Assembly: GCF_019578655.1 (NCBI RefSeq)
Contig: NC_063262.1
Coordinates: 16,189,582-16,253,581, forward strand
Direction: 5' to 3'
From: Ricinus communis
Lineage: Eukaryota; Streptophyta; Magnoliopsida; Malpighiales; Euphorbiaceae
Length of the DNA stretch: 64,000 nt
In this document: piece by piece, positions 1 through 10,760 of the stretch
Layout: each line of letters opens with the position of its first letter
Numbering within the stretch: position 1 is the first letter of the stretch
Notes under the pieces: model-generated
Seen by the model: the letters and a program-made list of their open reading frames with translations, nothing else
What the model was told of the DNA's origin: nothing
The model's database searches: none
Translations under genes and position numbers: made by a program

Positions 1-225
1 TAGCCAAATAGCCTTCATTCGTTTATTGATTCTGTAGATAACCCTTTCTTTCACCATTTTTTATCATATTCCATTACCACTTAGTTTTATTCTGCTTTGG
101 GTTATGATTTTGCACATGAGTTGTTTTTATCGGGAATTTTTGTCTTGGGAATAGCTTTGGAATCTTGTAGCAGCTTACTTCAATCCAAAAATAAATTCAC
201 TCTATTATGTGAATGTTCTTCCCTT

Positions 226-300
226 ATGAAAAAAAGAAAAAAAAAGAAAAAAAAAGAAAGAAGAAAAATATATAAAAAGAAGAATAAGAGGGAAAGGTGA
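226..300. repeat. A/G-rich low-complexity tract
   Basis: A run of AAAAAGAAAAA-type sequence. The lysine-rich short frame through it is a composition artefact. Element D has the equivalent tract on the opposite strand at 17889-17951, so it is a shared feature of the internal 3' tails. Confidence 0.8.
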
Positions 301-863
301 TGAAAAGAAAGAAAGTAAGTGAGCTAAACATTTTGACTTGATTCCTATTTCCCACCTTGGACTACTATCCATTGTTTACCCATTGTGATTATTGTGACTT
401 GTGTGCAGGTCATGTATTTCATTGCAGAACACCATAGGTTCAACTCTGACCAAATTTACCTACCCTTACCTAATCCCCATTACAACCTTTATAAAGACCT
501 CTTGACATGGTTGTTAACTCTCCATAAGTGGTAGGAGTAGGATTTAAGAGCAAGCATATAGTAAGTAAGGCAGTAGTTGATGCATTGAGCGATTAAACAC
601 TACCCATTTAAACACTTTGAGTGATTTAGAGTGAATCTGGTGAGGAGTTGGTTCTAAATAATTTTGTTGAGATAGTATTTTGTGAATCAATAGCATCTTG
701 GTTGTGATACTTGAATTGATTGCTTCGTTTCTGTCTGTTTGACTTACACTTGTTAAGGATATGTGCAGGAGCTCTCTAGTTTGTCTGTCAGTTTAAGTGT
801 TGTTTCTTAGTGGTTTATTTTCCTTATTTTACTTTTGATTGCTTGAGGACAAGCAATGAGCTA

Positions 864-877
864 AGTGTGGGGTTATT
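864..877 (+). other. Polypurine tract of element A
   Basis: AGTGTGGGG followed by a few bases and then the LTR start at 878. Ty3/gypsy elements prime plus-strand DNA synthesis from such a tract directly upstream of the 3' LTR. The same string precedes LTRs at 12651 (plus) and, reverse-complemented, at 17281 and 24487. Confidence 0.7.
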
Positions 878-2201
878 TGATGTGCGTAAAATACACACAT
901 CTAAATGGAGTTTTTAAGATCGATTTTATGGATATTTGGATGTGAATTGGTATCAACACTCACCCTATGCGTATGTTTGTGTGCATTAGGTCCAAAAGAA
1001 GTCAAAGAATGAAAAAGGAAAGAATTGGAGCATAATTGGACGTCAAAGCTGCCGAAACGAGCTAAGTACGAGCATGAGGAAGCTGAACATGGTCGTGTTG
1101 GTCTCAACACTGCCAGTGTTCTTAACATGGTCACAAACACATGCCGTGTTACCAACACGGGAACCAACACGGCCGTGTTGGACATCAAAGAAGAAGTAGA
1201 TCTTATAGACCGGCCGAGAGTATACGGCCAGGAACACCAGCCCGTGTCCTTAACACGGCCAGGGACACGGCCGTGTTGGAGGCGACATGGGGTATTAATT
1301 AAAAGAACGAAGAGAGGAAAAAAAAGAGGAGGCTAGGGCTAGAACGTCCCAAACCCTAATTTTTCTTTCTCTAAGAGTTTTCTGAGTTGAAACTAAGAGA
1401 AAACGAGACTTGGATCAAGGTTTCAATCAGATTCCCTAGAAGGATCGAAGATTGGGGGAGGTTCGTTGATTGATTTTCAAATCGTGCAAGAGGAACAAGA
1501 ATCGATTCAATTAGAGCAAAAGGATTTAGGGTTGTTTACTCTCATCCAAGGGTGTAATCGGGTTTTCTCTACCTTTGCTTATTGTTGTAATTGAATTCTT
1601 GTATACTTTGAGAATGAACATGATTAGCTAGATTGATTAAATCCATTGGGATTTCTTTACTATGTTGGCTTGATATTATATTGTTGGATTGTTTGGGTTA
1701 ATTTTGTATTCTTCTTGTTTTCAGTATTAACTAGCCGGATTAAGAATTAACAAAGCTTAATAGAGGCGGATTAAAGCTTAATGCTAATTTAAGAATCAAT
1801 CGTTAGGAAGAGATTCCAACTTTAGGTTATTAGGTTTAGGAATTCGGTTATCTCGAGAGAAACCGAATTGATTAAAAATCACGGGTAGCATAATTAGACT
1901 CACCGATCCTTTATCTTTTATTTCATTGCCAACTAGTTTAGATTCCCTTTGGGTTTGTCTTCTTATCTTGATTATTTCATTTATCAATCACTCTTGCATC
2001 TCCCTTAGGATTTAGCTTGTAGCTATTAGTTAGTTTAGAAATTATTTATCGCTAATTTTAGGTTAATATAACAAAGAACAAAGGAGTAACTCTGGGCTTT
2101 CACTTTCTCGAGGAATACGACCTTGATACTCGCCATTAGTGCTAGACTGCATCGATAGGTACACTGCCTTAGATTGTAGCTAACACGAGTAGCACACATC
2201 A
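878..2201 (+). repeat. 3' LTR of element A (TGATGTGCG.. type)
   Basis: Begins TGATGTGCGTAAAATAC directly after the polypurine tract and ends ..AGCACACATCA. The solo LTR at 3873-5325 (minus) is the same family over its whole length, except that this copy lacks about 125 bp near 1720. A cluster of CACGG/CCGTG palindromes lies at about 1085-1290, including the perfect 18-bp CCAACACGGCCGTGTTGG at 1164-1181. The LTR sits inside the protease end of element B: coding sequence resumes at 2202 with the frame for LKLRVDDE, which follows protease in Athila elements. The left flank is outside the window, so the TSD cannot be checked. Confidence 0.85.
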
Positions 2202-3872
2202 CTTAAGCTTAGAGTTGATGATGAGACCATCACCTTTGACCTAGCCACTTCTATGAGACAGTCATTAGACCATGATAATGCTGTATATTCTGTCGATGTG
2301 ATTGATGATGTGGTTGAGTCTCATTTGCAGGAAATGTTATGTTCTCACCCTTTGCAAGTAGCATTAGCTGAGGATGAGAAGGAGTTGTCCAACGAGCAAG
2401 TGTTGGAGCAACTTGCTGTTTTATTGGCTGCTGAGCTGAGCTTGTCAACTGATTCTTATCTTTTTCTTGACAGGTGTGGAATGTAGAAGGTACGAACTTC
2501 ATTCGAGGACCCACCAGTCCTAGAATTGAAGGAATTACTGAGCCACTTGATTTATGCTTTCTTGGATGAAGAGAAGCGCTTGCCAGTGATCATCGCAGCT
2601 GATCTAACTCCTAAAGAACAAACCATGTTGTTGGAAGTTCTAAAGAAGTACATGAAGGCCTTTGCCTTCAAGATAGCTGACATCCCAGGCATAAATCCAA
2701 GTTTCTGCTCTTATAAGATTTCGTTAGAGGACAATATCAGGCCAGTTGTTCAGCTCAGAAACGACTCAACCCGAACATGAAAGAAGTGGTGAAGAAGGAG
2801 GTAATTAAACTTCTTGATGCAGGTTTGATATATCCCATTTCTGACAGTTCGTGGGTGAGTCCTGTACAGGTTGTGCCCAAAAAAGAAGGCATGATGGTGG
2901 TAAGGAATGAGAAGGATGAATTGATCCCGACTCGGATGGTAACGAGCTTTTGAGTTTGCATTGATTACATGAGGCTTAATGATGCAACTCGGAAGGATCA
3001 TTTCCCTCTTCCTTTTATTGATCAGATGATTGAGCGTTTGGTAGGTCACATGTTTTATTATTTTCTTGATGGTTTTTCAGGTTATTTCTAGATCCCTATT
3101 GCACCTGAGGACCAAGAGAAGACTACTTTCACCTACCCCTATGGGACGTTCACCTACAGATGGATGCCATTCGGACTGTGCAATGCACCGGCTACATTTC
3201 AGTAGTGCATGATGGCTATTTTCGAGGACATGATTAAGGAGTCTATGGAGGTATTTATGGATGACTTCTCTATTTTTGGTGATTCCTTCTCTCTTTATTT
3301 GGAAAATCTTGAGCATATGTTAGCTAGGTGTATTGAGGCTAACTTGGTATTGAATTGGGAAAAATGTCATTTCATGGTGAAAGAGGGGATTGTGTTAGGG
3401 CATAAGATCTCTCAGGCTGGGATGGAGGTGGACAGAGCTAAGATAGAGGTTATATCTAAGCTACCTCCTCCTAGTTCTGTTAAGGCAATTAAGAGTTTTA
3501 TAGGCCATGCAAGGTTTTATAGGAGATTTATTAGAGATTTCTCTAAGATTGCTAGGCCTCTTACTTAGTTGTTAGTTAAGGATGTACCTTTTGTTTTTTA
3601 TGATGCATGCTTGGCTGCTTTTGAGTTACTTAAGAAACTTCTGACTACAGCCTCGATCATGCTTTCACCTGATTGGGGGCTACCTTTTGAGCTAATGTCG
3701 ATCCTAGTGATTATACAGTTGGAGCTGTGCTTGGACAGAGGATTAAAAAGAAGTTCCAACCCATCTATTATGCTAGTAAGACTTTGACAGGAGCCCAAAA
3801 GCACTACACTACCACGGAGAAGGAGTTGTTGGCTGTTGTTTACGCCTTCGACAAGTTTAGATCGTACCTCAT
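2202..3872 (+). pseudogene. Element B (Athila lineage) pol part 1: protease tail, RT, start of RNase H
   Basis: Conceptual translation gives the post-protease linker (EDEKELSNEQVLEQL at about 2374-2415), then RT. RT blocks seen: VVPKK-like near 2870, CIDYMRLNDATRKDHFP near 2955-3005, YPYGTFTYRWMPFGLCNAP near 3136-3190 and the catalytic block VFMDDFSIFG near 3250-3280 (FMDD in place of YxDD). Next come LGHKISQAGMEVDRAK and a GHARFYRRFIRDFSK block, which are typical of Ty3/gypsy, and then RNase H up to DKFRSYL. In-frame stops interrupt it near 2950, 3088, 3202 and 3566, with frame changes near 2755 and 3700, so it is dead. The same linker and RT blocks recur in element G at 34293-35560. Transcription would have been from an LTR left of the window. 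Confidence 0.9.
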
Positions 3873-5325
3873 TGATAGGCTAAATGTGTTAACCACAATC
3901 TAAGGCAGTGTACCTATCAATGCAGTCTAGCACTAATGGCAAGTATCAAGGTTGTATTCCTCAGGAAAGTGAAAGCCCAGAGTTACTCCTTTGTTCTTTG
4001 TTATATTAACCTAAAATTAGCAATGAATAATTTCTAAACTAACTAATAGCTACAAGCTAAGTTCTAAGGGAGATGCAGGAGTAATTGATAACTAAAACAA
4101 CCAAGGCAAGAGAGCAAACCCAAAGGGAACCTAAACTAGTTGGCAATCAAACAAAAGATAAAGGATTGGTAAGTCTAATTATGCTACCCGTGGATGAATT
4201 CTTAACCGAATTCAGTTTCTCTCTCGAGATAACCGAATTCCTAAATCTAATAACCTAAAGTTGAAATCTCTTCCTAACGATTGATTCTTCAATTAGCATT
4301 AGGCTTTAATCTGCCTCTATTAAGCTTTGTTAATTCTTAATCCGGCTAGTCAATTATCCTTATCTCTAAGCGATTATTAACCGGTTCTTGCTATTTAAAA
4401 TTCCAATTGCCAAATGGACTTCTCAATCATACAAAGCAATCTAAACACACAATTCACAACGTCTCATGAATGATGCATTATCTTATTAATACTAAAAGCA
4501 AGAAGAATACAAAACTAACCCAAACAATCCAACAATATAATACTAAGCCAACATAGTAAAGAAATCCCAATGGATTTAATCAATCTAGCTAATCATGTTC
4601 ATTATCAAAATACACAAGAATTCAATTACAACAATGAGTAAAAGTAGAGAAAACCCGATTACACCATTGGATGAGAGTAAACAGCCCCAATTCCTCTTGC
4701 TCGAATTGAATCGATTCTTGTTCCTCTTGCTCGATTTGAAAACCAATCAATGAACCTCGCCCAATCTTCAATCTTTGAAGGGAATTCGATTCAAACCTTG
4801 ATCCAAGTCTCCTTTTCCCTTGGTTTCAACTCAGAAAACCCTTAGGGAGAGAAAAATTAGGGTTTGGGACGTTCTCCCCCCGCTCTCCTTTATTTCTTTT
4901 GTCTCTTCTTTCTTTTAATTAATTCCCCCTATCGCCGCCAACAAGACCGTGTTGGTAGCCGTGTTCCCAACACTGTGTGGTGTTCTTGGCCGTGTTACTC
5001 TCTGTGGCCGTGCTCCTTAAGAACTTATTTTTCTTTTATGTTTGATGATACCCAACACGGCCATGTTTGTGCCCATGTTGGGAACACGGCCAGTGTTGAA
5101 ACCAACATGGCCATGTTCAGCTTCCTCATGCTCGTACTTAGCTTGTTTCGGCAGCTTCAGCGTCCAATTATGCTCAAATTCTTCCTTTTATCATCCTTTG
5201 ACTTCTTTTGGACCTAATGCACACAAATAGACGCATAGGGTGAGTGTTGGGACCAATTCACATCCAAATGTCCATAAAATCAATCGTAAAAACCCTATTT
5301 AGATGTGTGTATTTTACGCACATCA
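3873..5325 (-). repeat. Solo LTR in RNase H of element B
   Basis: On the minus strand it starts TGATGTGCGTAAAATAC (5325 leftward), like the LTR at 878. Its other end is degenerate (plus-strand TGATAGGC). Flanking 5-mers are CTCAT (3868-3872) and CTTGT (5326-5330), a target duplication with two transitions. Removing the LTR and one flank restores an open RNase H frame (FRSYL..SKTIVLTDHSVLKYLF). There is no internal region, so this is a solo LTR left by LTR-LTR recombination. A palindrome cluster lies at about 4940-5120. Confidence 0.9.
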
Positions 5326-6278
5326 CTTGTTCTCTCCAAGACCATTGTCTTGACGGACCACTCGGTATTGAAGTACTTATTCCGAAAATGATGTGGCAAA
5401 GTTGATTGATTGGATTACATTGTTGCGGGAATTTGGTGTCGAGATCAAGGATAAGAAGGGTGCGGAGAATCTGGCAGCGGACCATTTATCGAGATTGGAG
5501 AATCCTCACTTGGATGCACTTGATGAGATGGCCATAGACGATCGATTTCCAGAGGAGTATTTATATGTCACTTAGGTATACACTAATACTCCCTGGTTTT
5601 CAGATTATGCTAACTATTTGGTTGCTAAGGTTCTACCAAAGGGTATAACTTATCAGCAAAAAAAGAAATTCTTTACTGATTTGAAATACTACATTTGGGA
5701 AGATCCCTTCTTGTTTAGAGTGTGTGCAGATCAGGTGATTCGTCGTTGTGTTTATGGTGAAGAGACCCTCCAAATATTGAGGCACTGCCATGAGGGACCC
5801 ACTGGAGGGCATCAAGCGACAAACCATACAGCGATGAAGGTGCTAGAGGCAGGATTCTATTGGCCTACGCTCTAAATTCATTCAGGTTTATGATGCTTAT
5901 CAGCGCACGGGTAATATCTCTTCTCGTGATGAGATGCCCCAAACTAGTGTGCAAGTTGTTGAGATTTTTTATGTTTGGGGCATCGACTTCATGGGACCCT
6001 TTCCCTCTTCATATGGTAATAAGTACATTCTGGTTGTCGTTGAATACTTTTCTATGTGGCATGAAGCTCAGGCTGTAGCCACTAATGATGCCAGGGTTAT
6101 TTGTAGGTTCCTTAAGCGATTGTTTGCTAGGTTTGGCGCACTTAAGGCGCTTATTAGTGATAGAGGAACACATTTGCAATGCCGGTTAGAAGGTACTTAA
6201 TGATGCAGGGGTTACTCGGTTCTCTACTCCTTATCACCCCCAGACTAGTGGGCAGGTTGAGGTAACTAATAGGGGTAT
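5326..6278 (+). pseudogene. Element B pol part 2: RNase H end, spacer, integrase zinc finger and core
   Basis: RNase H resumes with KTIVLTDHSVLKYLF (5339 on). After it come WITLLREFGVEIKDKKGAENLAADHLSRLENP and the spacer with AIDDRFPEEYL, the Athila-type linker. The integrase zinc finger is visible as HCHEGPTGGHQATNHTAMK (about 5781-5838); the CxxC part is degraded. The core has [11 protein letters not shown] (first Asp, near 5980), SDRGTHL (second Asp, near 6157) and YHPQTSGQVE (catalytic Glu, near 6231-6260), the DD35E arrangement. Stops near 5575 and 5873 and frame changes near 5890 and 6190 break it. It is cut at 6278 by the next solo LTR. Confidence 0.9.
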
Positions 6279-7767
6279 TGATGAGCATAGTTTTACACGT
6301 ATTTGCTTGCATATTATTGCGTATGTTCTTAGCAATTATTGTGCTTTTATTCCCAGATCACCCGTGTTTTATGTTCTTTTGCATTTCAGGAACATTTATA
6401 GGACCATCATCGTTGTTTAAGCAATTATAGATCAATACGTGCGAAATGGACGAGAATTCATCAAGATCGAACAAGAGCCCGCGAATGCATACATTGAGCG
6501 GCACGGACTCGGCCGTGCTCAACCATTAACTGATTCTTGAAATTGGCACTTTGGGGCACGGTTTCCATAGCCACCACGGCCTTGGCCGCGGCCGTGGTGG
6601 CAGCCTGAGGAGAAACACGGCCCGTGGTGGCCAACACGGGGAGGAACACGGTAGTGGTGAAACCTGGTGAGATCACGGTTTGGCCGGCTTGGACTTGGTA
6701 GTGCTGACCGGCTGACCTTGAACACGGCCGTCGAGTTAATATATAAGAAAAATGAGTTTTTCTTAAGAGGAGGGGGAAAAAAGAGTGACATTGAGCCCCA
6801 GTGGTTTGGTTCGGTTCTGCACAATCTTGAGTGCGAGAGAGAGTTAGGTGAGTAAGAATCCGGAATCGTAAGATTCCGAGTGCAAACGATGGTGGAGCAA
6901 TTCAAGAGGCAGTTTGGGAGATTAATCAAAGTGTAGATCCAGATTTGGAGCAGTTCATCCAATTCGAGAGAAAAGGGTGTACATGTTTTATTTTCATTAT
7001 TCTTTCATTGTAATTGATTTCCTAGATTGTTTTAAATATGAACATGTTTAGCTAGACTGATTTAATCCATTGGGATTTCTTTACTATGTTGGCTTGATAT
7101 TATATTGTTGGATTGTTTGAGTTGGTTTTGTATTCTTCTTGTTTTCGGTGATTAATAAGATTATGCATTATTCATGAGACGTTGTGAATTGTGATGTTTA
7201 GATTGCTTTATGAGATTGAGAAATCCGTTTGGCAATTGGAATTTTGAATAACAAGAACCGGTTAATAATCGCTTAGAGATAAGGATAATTAACTAGCCGG
7301 ATTAAGAATTAACAAAGCTTAATAGAGCGGATTAAAGCTTAATGCTAATTTAAGAATCAATCGTTAGGAAGAGATTCCAACTTTAGGTTATTAGGTTTAG
7401 GAATTCGGTTATCTCGAGAGAAACCGAATTCGGTTAAGAATAGATCACGGGTAGCATAATTAGACTCACCGATCCTTTATCTTTTGTTTGATTGCCAACT
7501 AGTTTAGATTCTCTTTGGGTTTATCTTCTTGTCTTGATTATTTCACTTATCAATTACTCCTGCATCTCCCTCGGAACTTAGCTCGTAGTTAATAGTTAGT
7601 TTAGAATTTATTCATCATCCATTTTAGGTTAATATAACAAAGAACAAAGGAGTAACTCTGGGCTTTCGCTTTCCCGAGGAATACGACCTTGATACTCGCC
7701 ATTAGTGCTAGACTGCATCGATAGGTACACTGCCTTAGATTGTAGCTAACACGAGTAGCACCCATCA
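6279..7767 (+). repeat. Solo LTR in integrase of element B (TGATGAGCATAG.. type), TSD GGTAT
   Basis: Starts TGATGAGCATAGTTTTACAC and ends ..AGCACCCATCA. It is flanked by perfect 5-bp duplications GGTAT at 6274-6278 and 7768-7772. Excision rejoins NRGI to KRILERIV in the integrase frame. It is nearly identical over long stretches to the LTRs of element D, so it is probably a recent member of that family. It contains a palindrome array at about 6490-6735 and a TATA box, TAATATATAAG, at 6737-6747. Its right half (from about 7020) matches the right half of the LTR at 878, although the left halves are unrelated. Confidence 0.95.
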
Positions 7768-8347
7768 GGTATTAAGCGTATTTTAGAGAGAATCGTTGGT
7801 ACCAGTAGGAAAGATTGGGCTCTTAAGTTAGATGATGCATTACGGGCGTTTAGGACGGCTTTTAGGACATCTATAGGTTTTACGCCCTATCGCCTTGTTT
7901 ATGGAAAGTCATGTCATTTGCTTGTTGAGTTAGAGCATAGGGCACTTTGGGCCCTTAGGACTTAACTTGATATTGATTACATGGTAAGGAGCGGCGATGG
8001 CGGTGAGTAAGCTAGATGAGTGGCGCCCGGCGGCCGTCTGAGCTTCGTTAACTTACAAAGCAAGGATGAAGAAATGGCATGATTAAAGGATTCGTGGGCA
8101 TAAGGAGTTTCAAGTCAGGGATCGAGTGTTGCTATACAACTCTCGCCTTCGTATGTTTATTAGAAAGCTGCAAAGTCGGTGGTCTGGACCATTTCAGGTC
8201 AGACAAGTCTTTCCATATGGAGTGGTGGAGTTGCATCATCCTGAGAAGGGAGATTTCAAAGTGAATGGACATCGATTAAAGCTTTACCATGGTAACTCGT
8301 TGGATGGTGAGCAACGAGTTGACCTAGTTTTGTACGCACAGGAGGGT
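7768..8347 (+). pseudogene. Element B pol part 3: integrase C terminus with GPY/F module
   Basis: Continues the integrase after the solo [20 protein letters not shown], then [13 protein letters not shown], then a degraded stretch with a stop near 7964 and a frame change near 8050. The C-terminal module reads RWSGPFQVRQVFPYGVVEL followed by FKVNGHRLKLY (about 8180-8285), the GPY/F-type domain of Ty3/gypsy integrases. The frame ends at TGA near 8348. Confidence 0.9.
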
Positions 8348-8624
8348 TGATCCGGATGAGTCAAGCTTAGGACTTAGCAAAAATAAGCATTTTTGTACAT
8401 TCGATTTTGGTTATGCTTTCACGTTGTTGTTTTTAGTTTTTGTTATTTTCTTTAGACTTTATTCATTTTTATTTGCTTGATTGCTTATATGTTCATAACT
8501 TGTTTTTATTCCTCTATTTCGATGTTTTTGAAGATATTTAGTGTCGGGAATAATATTTTTATGTGTAAAAGGTGATTTGGACCAGCATTTTGGGCAATTT
8601 CGGGCCCGTACTCATATTCGGGAC

Positions 8625-8710
8625 CTTACATGGGCAGTTGCACGGTCCGTGCATATTAGCATGGCCCGTGCGCATACGCACAACCGGTGCACGAGCCCTA
8701 TTTAAAACGA
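8625..8710 (+). promoter_or_regulatory. Candidate internal promoter for the env-like ORF (palindrome array plus TATA)
   Basis: Downstream of pol there is a run of GCACGGTCCGTGC (8640-8652), GGCCCGTGCGC (about 8663-8672) and CGGTGCACGAGCC, followed at once by TATTTAAAA (8699-8707). The same order, CACGG/CCGTG palindromes then TATA, is seen in the LTRs of this window. A splice-like leader (8800-9375) and the env-like ATG (9381) follow. That it is a promoter is inference from layout. Confidence 0.4.
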
Positions 8711-8799
8711 AATTTTTCATCATTTCACTGTTTTGGCCGATTTTTCTCTTTTTCCTAACTCTTTTTGTACTCTTCTACTTCTTGTCAAAGACAATCCCA

Positions 8800-9375
8800 G
8801 TAAGTAATTTGTTATTTTTCACTTAATCTTACTTGTTATTTTTTCTGTTCCTGCATGATTGTCATTTAGTCTTTCTTATACTTTTGTTAATTTTCGTATC
8901 ATTTCTTTCTTTTTCTAGTTTCATTTCCCGCAAATTACATTTTTCTTTTCACCTCAAGTATGTCATTTCCGACTTTAATGCATATTCCATTGTTTATTTT
9001 TGTTCATTTGTTTTATTTTAATTCTGTTATGCTTGCCCTTATTTTTCATTTTCGTTTTCATATGTCTTTTTACTAAGTCTGTCCTCATTTTGTTTTAGAT
9101 GTGCTGGCTATACCATTGGGTACATTGTGATGTTATGCACTGAAATGCCATTGGGCATTATATATGTAATTATCTGTTTCTTGTTCTCCTCTTGCACTCT
9201 ATATTTTCAGCCTTGCAGGATTTCGGCTATTAGGGTACCTTACCCCCAGTTTCCTGGGTTAACAAGCAATTTATTATACTGTCGAATTTCTATCAAATTT
9301 TGTGTAAATTGAACATGGTCGATTTATTACAGTTTTTTGCTACTTATTTTGTTATCTAACATTGCATTTTATCAG
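8800..9375 (+). other. Candidate leader intron before env-like ORF
   Basis: A strong donor CCCA|GTAAGTAATTT at 8800 and an acceptor with pyrimidine-rich context, TTTTATCAG|GT, at 9375 bracket a T-rich, noncoding 576 bp. The env-like ATG lies 6 bases after the acceptor. No function is proven. Short frames within it look like T-rich chance ORFs. Confidence 0.4.
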
Positions 9376-9380
9376 GTAGT

Positions 9381-10760
9381 ATGACCAACAATCAGTAGAG
9401 AGCCGCTGGAAAGCGAGCTAGAGTTGAGGATGGTTCTTCTAGTCACCAGACCTCAGGCCACACAACTGATACAATACTTCCTGGACGACAACCTCAGGCA
9501 ACCGATCACCCGAGAACCCGAGCTCGACCTGTCCCTACACCTGCAGCTGGCAGGCATCCTCACTTGATCTTCACCAACCAAGCACATATTGATCGATTTC
9601 GAGTGGTGAGGACGAAGACACTTCTGACTGGGAGGTGCATCGATTGGCAGGCCATGAGAGATGTTGGGCTTTTTGAAGAAATTTCTAGTTTGCTGGAGAC
9701 AGTACCATGGAATAGGTTTTTTGACATTAGAGAGCCTACTTACAGAGAGCTAACTTTGGAGTTCTTCAGCACCTTTTGGCTTCAACCAGCTGTTAGGGAC
9801 TTTGCTTTGCCAAACACGGTTTCTTTTAGGGTAACTAGCAGAACCTACAGGATGTCCCTAGCTGAATTTGGTATAGCTTTAGGGATATGGACTAGAGCGG
9901 AGGTGGATTCTGATTTATTTGATCAGGCAGTTAGACATTTGGGGACGGATATAGATTCGTATTGGGAGGATATTAGGGTGGTCTGACGCTCTTTCTCGTC
10001 GAGCCGGACCAAGGCTTCACATATTTTAGATAGTTTGAGATACCTCCACAATATATTAGCGCATACACTGGCTGGTAGGTGTGAGAGTTGGGGAGCTCTC
10101 AATAAGCTTGATGTTGCTTTACTCTGGCATATTCGGCAGAGGACCTATTTGGATTTAGGGTTTCTGATGGCTGCATAGATGGATGGGATTCAGAGATCGG
10201 CTAGGAAGGCAGTTATTAGTTTTGGACTTTATGTAACTAGGCTAGCTAGGAATATGGGGGTATTGACTCCAGTCATTGTTCAGAGTATGACAGAATTGGG
10301 TTCTATGCTGGCTATTGGGACACAGCAGATGTACAACATGCGGATGGTTACTCGGACCGAGTCTACCTCAAGCGGTTTTGAGTAACACTTGACAGGGTCC
10401 ACTTCAGCTAGCCAGACGGGTGGCGATGGTGCTGATGAGGGTGATGATGATGATGTTGACATCACCGAGGAGCAGCTTGTACTTCCACCACGTCCCTCAT
10501 TTAGGCCCACCGATGTTCCTGACCCATCTATGTTCTTTCATCAATCAGCAGGCACATCAGTAGCATCTAGATTGGATAGGATGGAGGCCCGGATGACACA
10601 GCAGTGGGATCTTGCACAGACTTTCCGTACTGAGGCTATGGAATGAGTGAGAGCCTTGTGCGAGATGCTTCAGACACAGTCACATGCCACCCAACTTCTT
10701 CGGGATGACCTTGTGGCCTTGCGCACCGAAGACCATAACAGTTTTCATTTTTCTTTATAG
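9381..10760 (+). pseudogene. Env-like / Athila ORF of element B
   Basis: From ATG at 9381 the frame reads MTNNQ, a stop, and then stays open to 9984. It has an Arg/Pro/Ser-rich N terminus, then VGLFEEISSLLETVPWNRFF, a LEFFSTFW block and SFRVTSRTYRMSLAEFGIALG. That last pattern resembles the Athila ORF family (often called env-like) found after pol in this lineage. More blocks follow in shifted frames: HNILAHTLAGRCESWGALN (about 10045-10105), a MTELGSMLAIGTQQ block (10287-10330), an Asp/Glu-rich run (10420-10470) and a coiled-coil-like tail RLDRMEARMTQQWDLAQTF. Stops are near 9396, 9984, 10176, 10383 and 10644. No signal peptide or obvious membrane segment is visible, so a true envelope role is doubtful. 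Confidence 0.7.

Larger units (their letters stand above)
1..877 (+). other. 3' noncoding internal tail of an LTR retrotransposon (element A)
   Basis: No credible coding frame is seen. The stretch ends in the wording 'gcttgaggacaagcaa' followed by 'aagtgtgggg' and then an LTR beginning TGATG. The reverse complement of the same wording lies at the 3' internal ends of elements D (near 17280-17330) and F (near 24485-24535). This is therefore the region between the last ORF and the polypurine tract of an element whose 5' part lies left of the window. It includes an A/G-rich run at 226-300, matched by a T/C-rich run at 17889-17951 in element D. Confidence 0.75.

Noticed and set aside
97..300. Lysine-rich 67-residue frame
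   Set aside because: Produced by the A/G-rich tract in a noncoding retrotransposon tail.
4864..5217. 117-residue frame in the solo LTR
   Set aside because: Runs through the palindrome array on the strand opposite to the LTR; not conserved as a frame in sister LTRs.
8832..9021. Hydrophobic Phe/Leu-rich short protein
   Set aside because: T-rich sequence inside the candidate leader intron gives Phe/Leu runs by chance.
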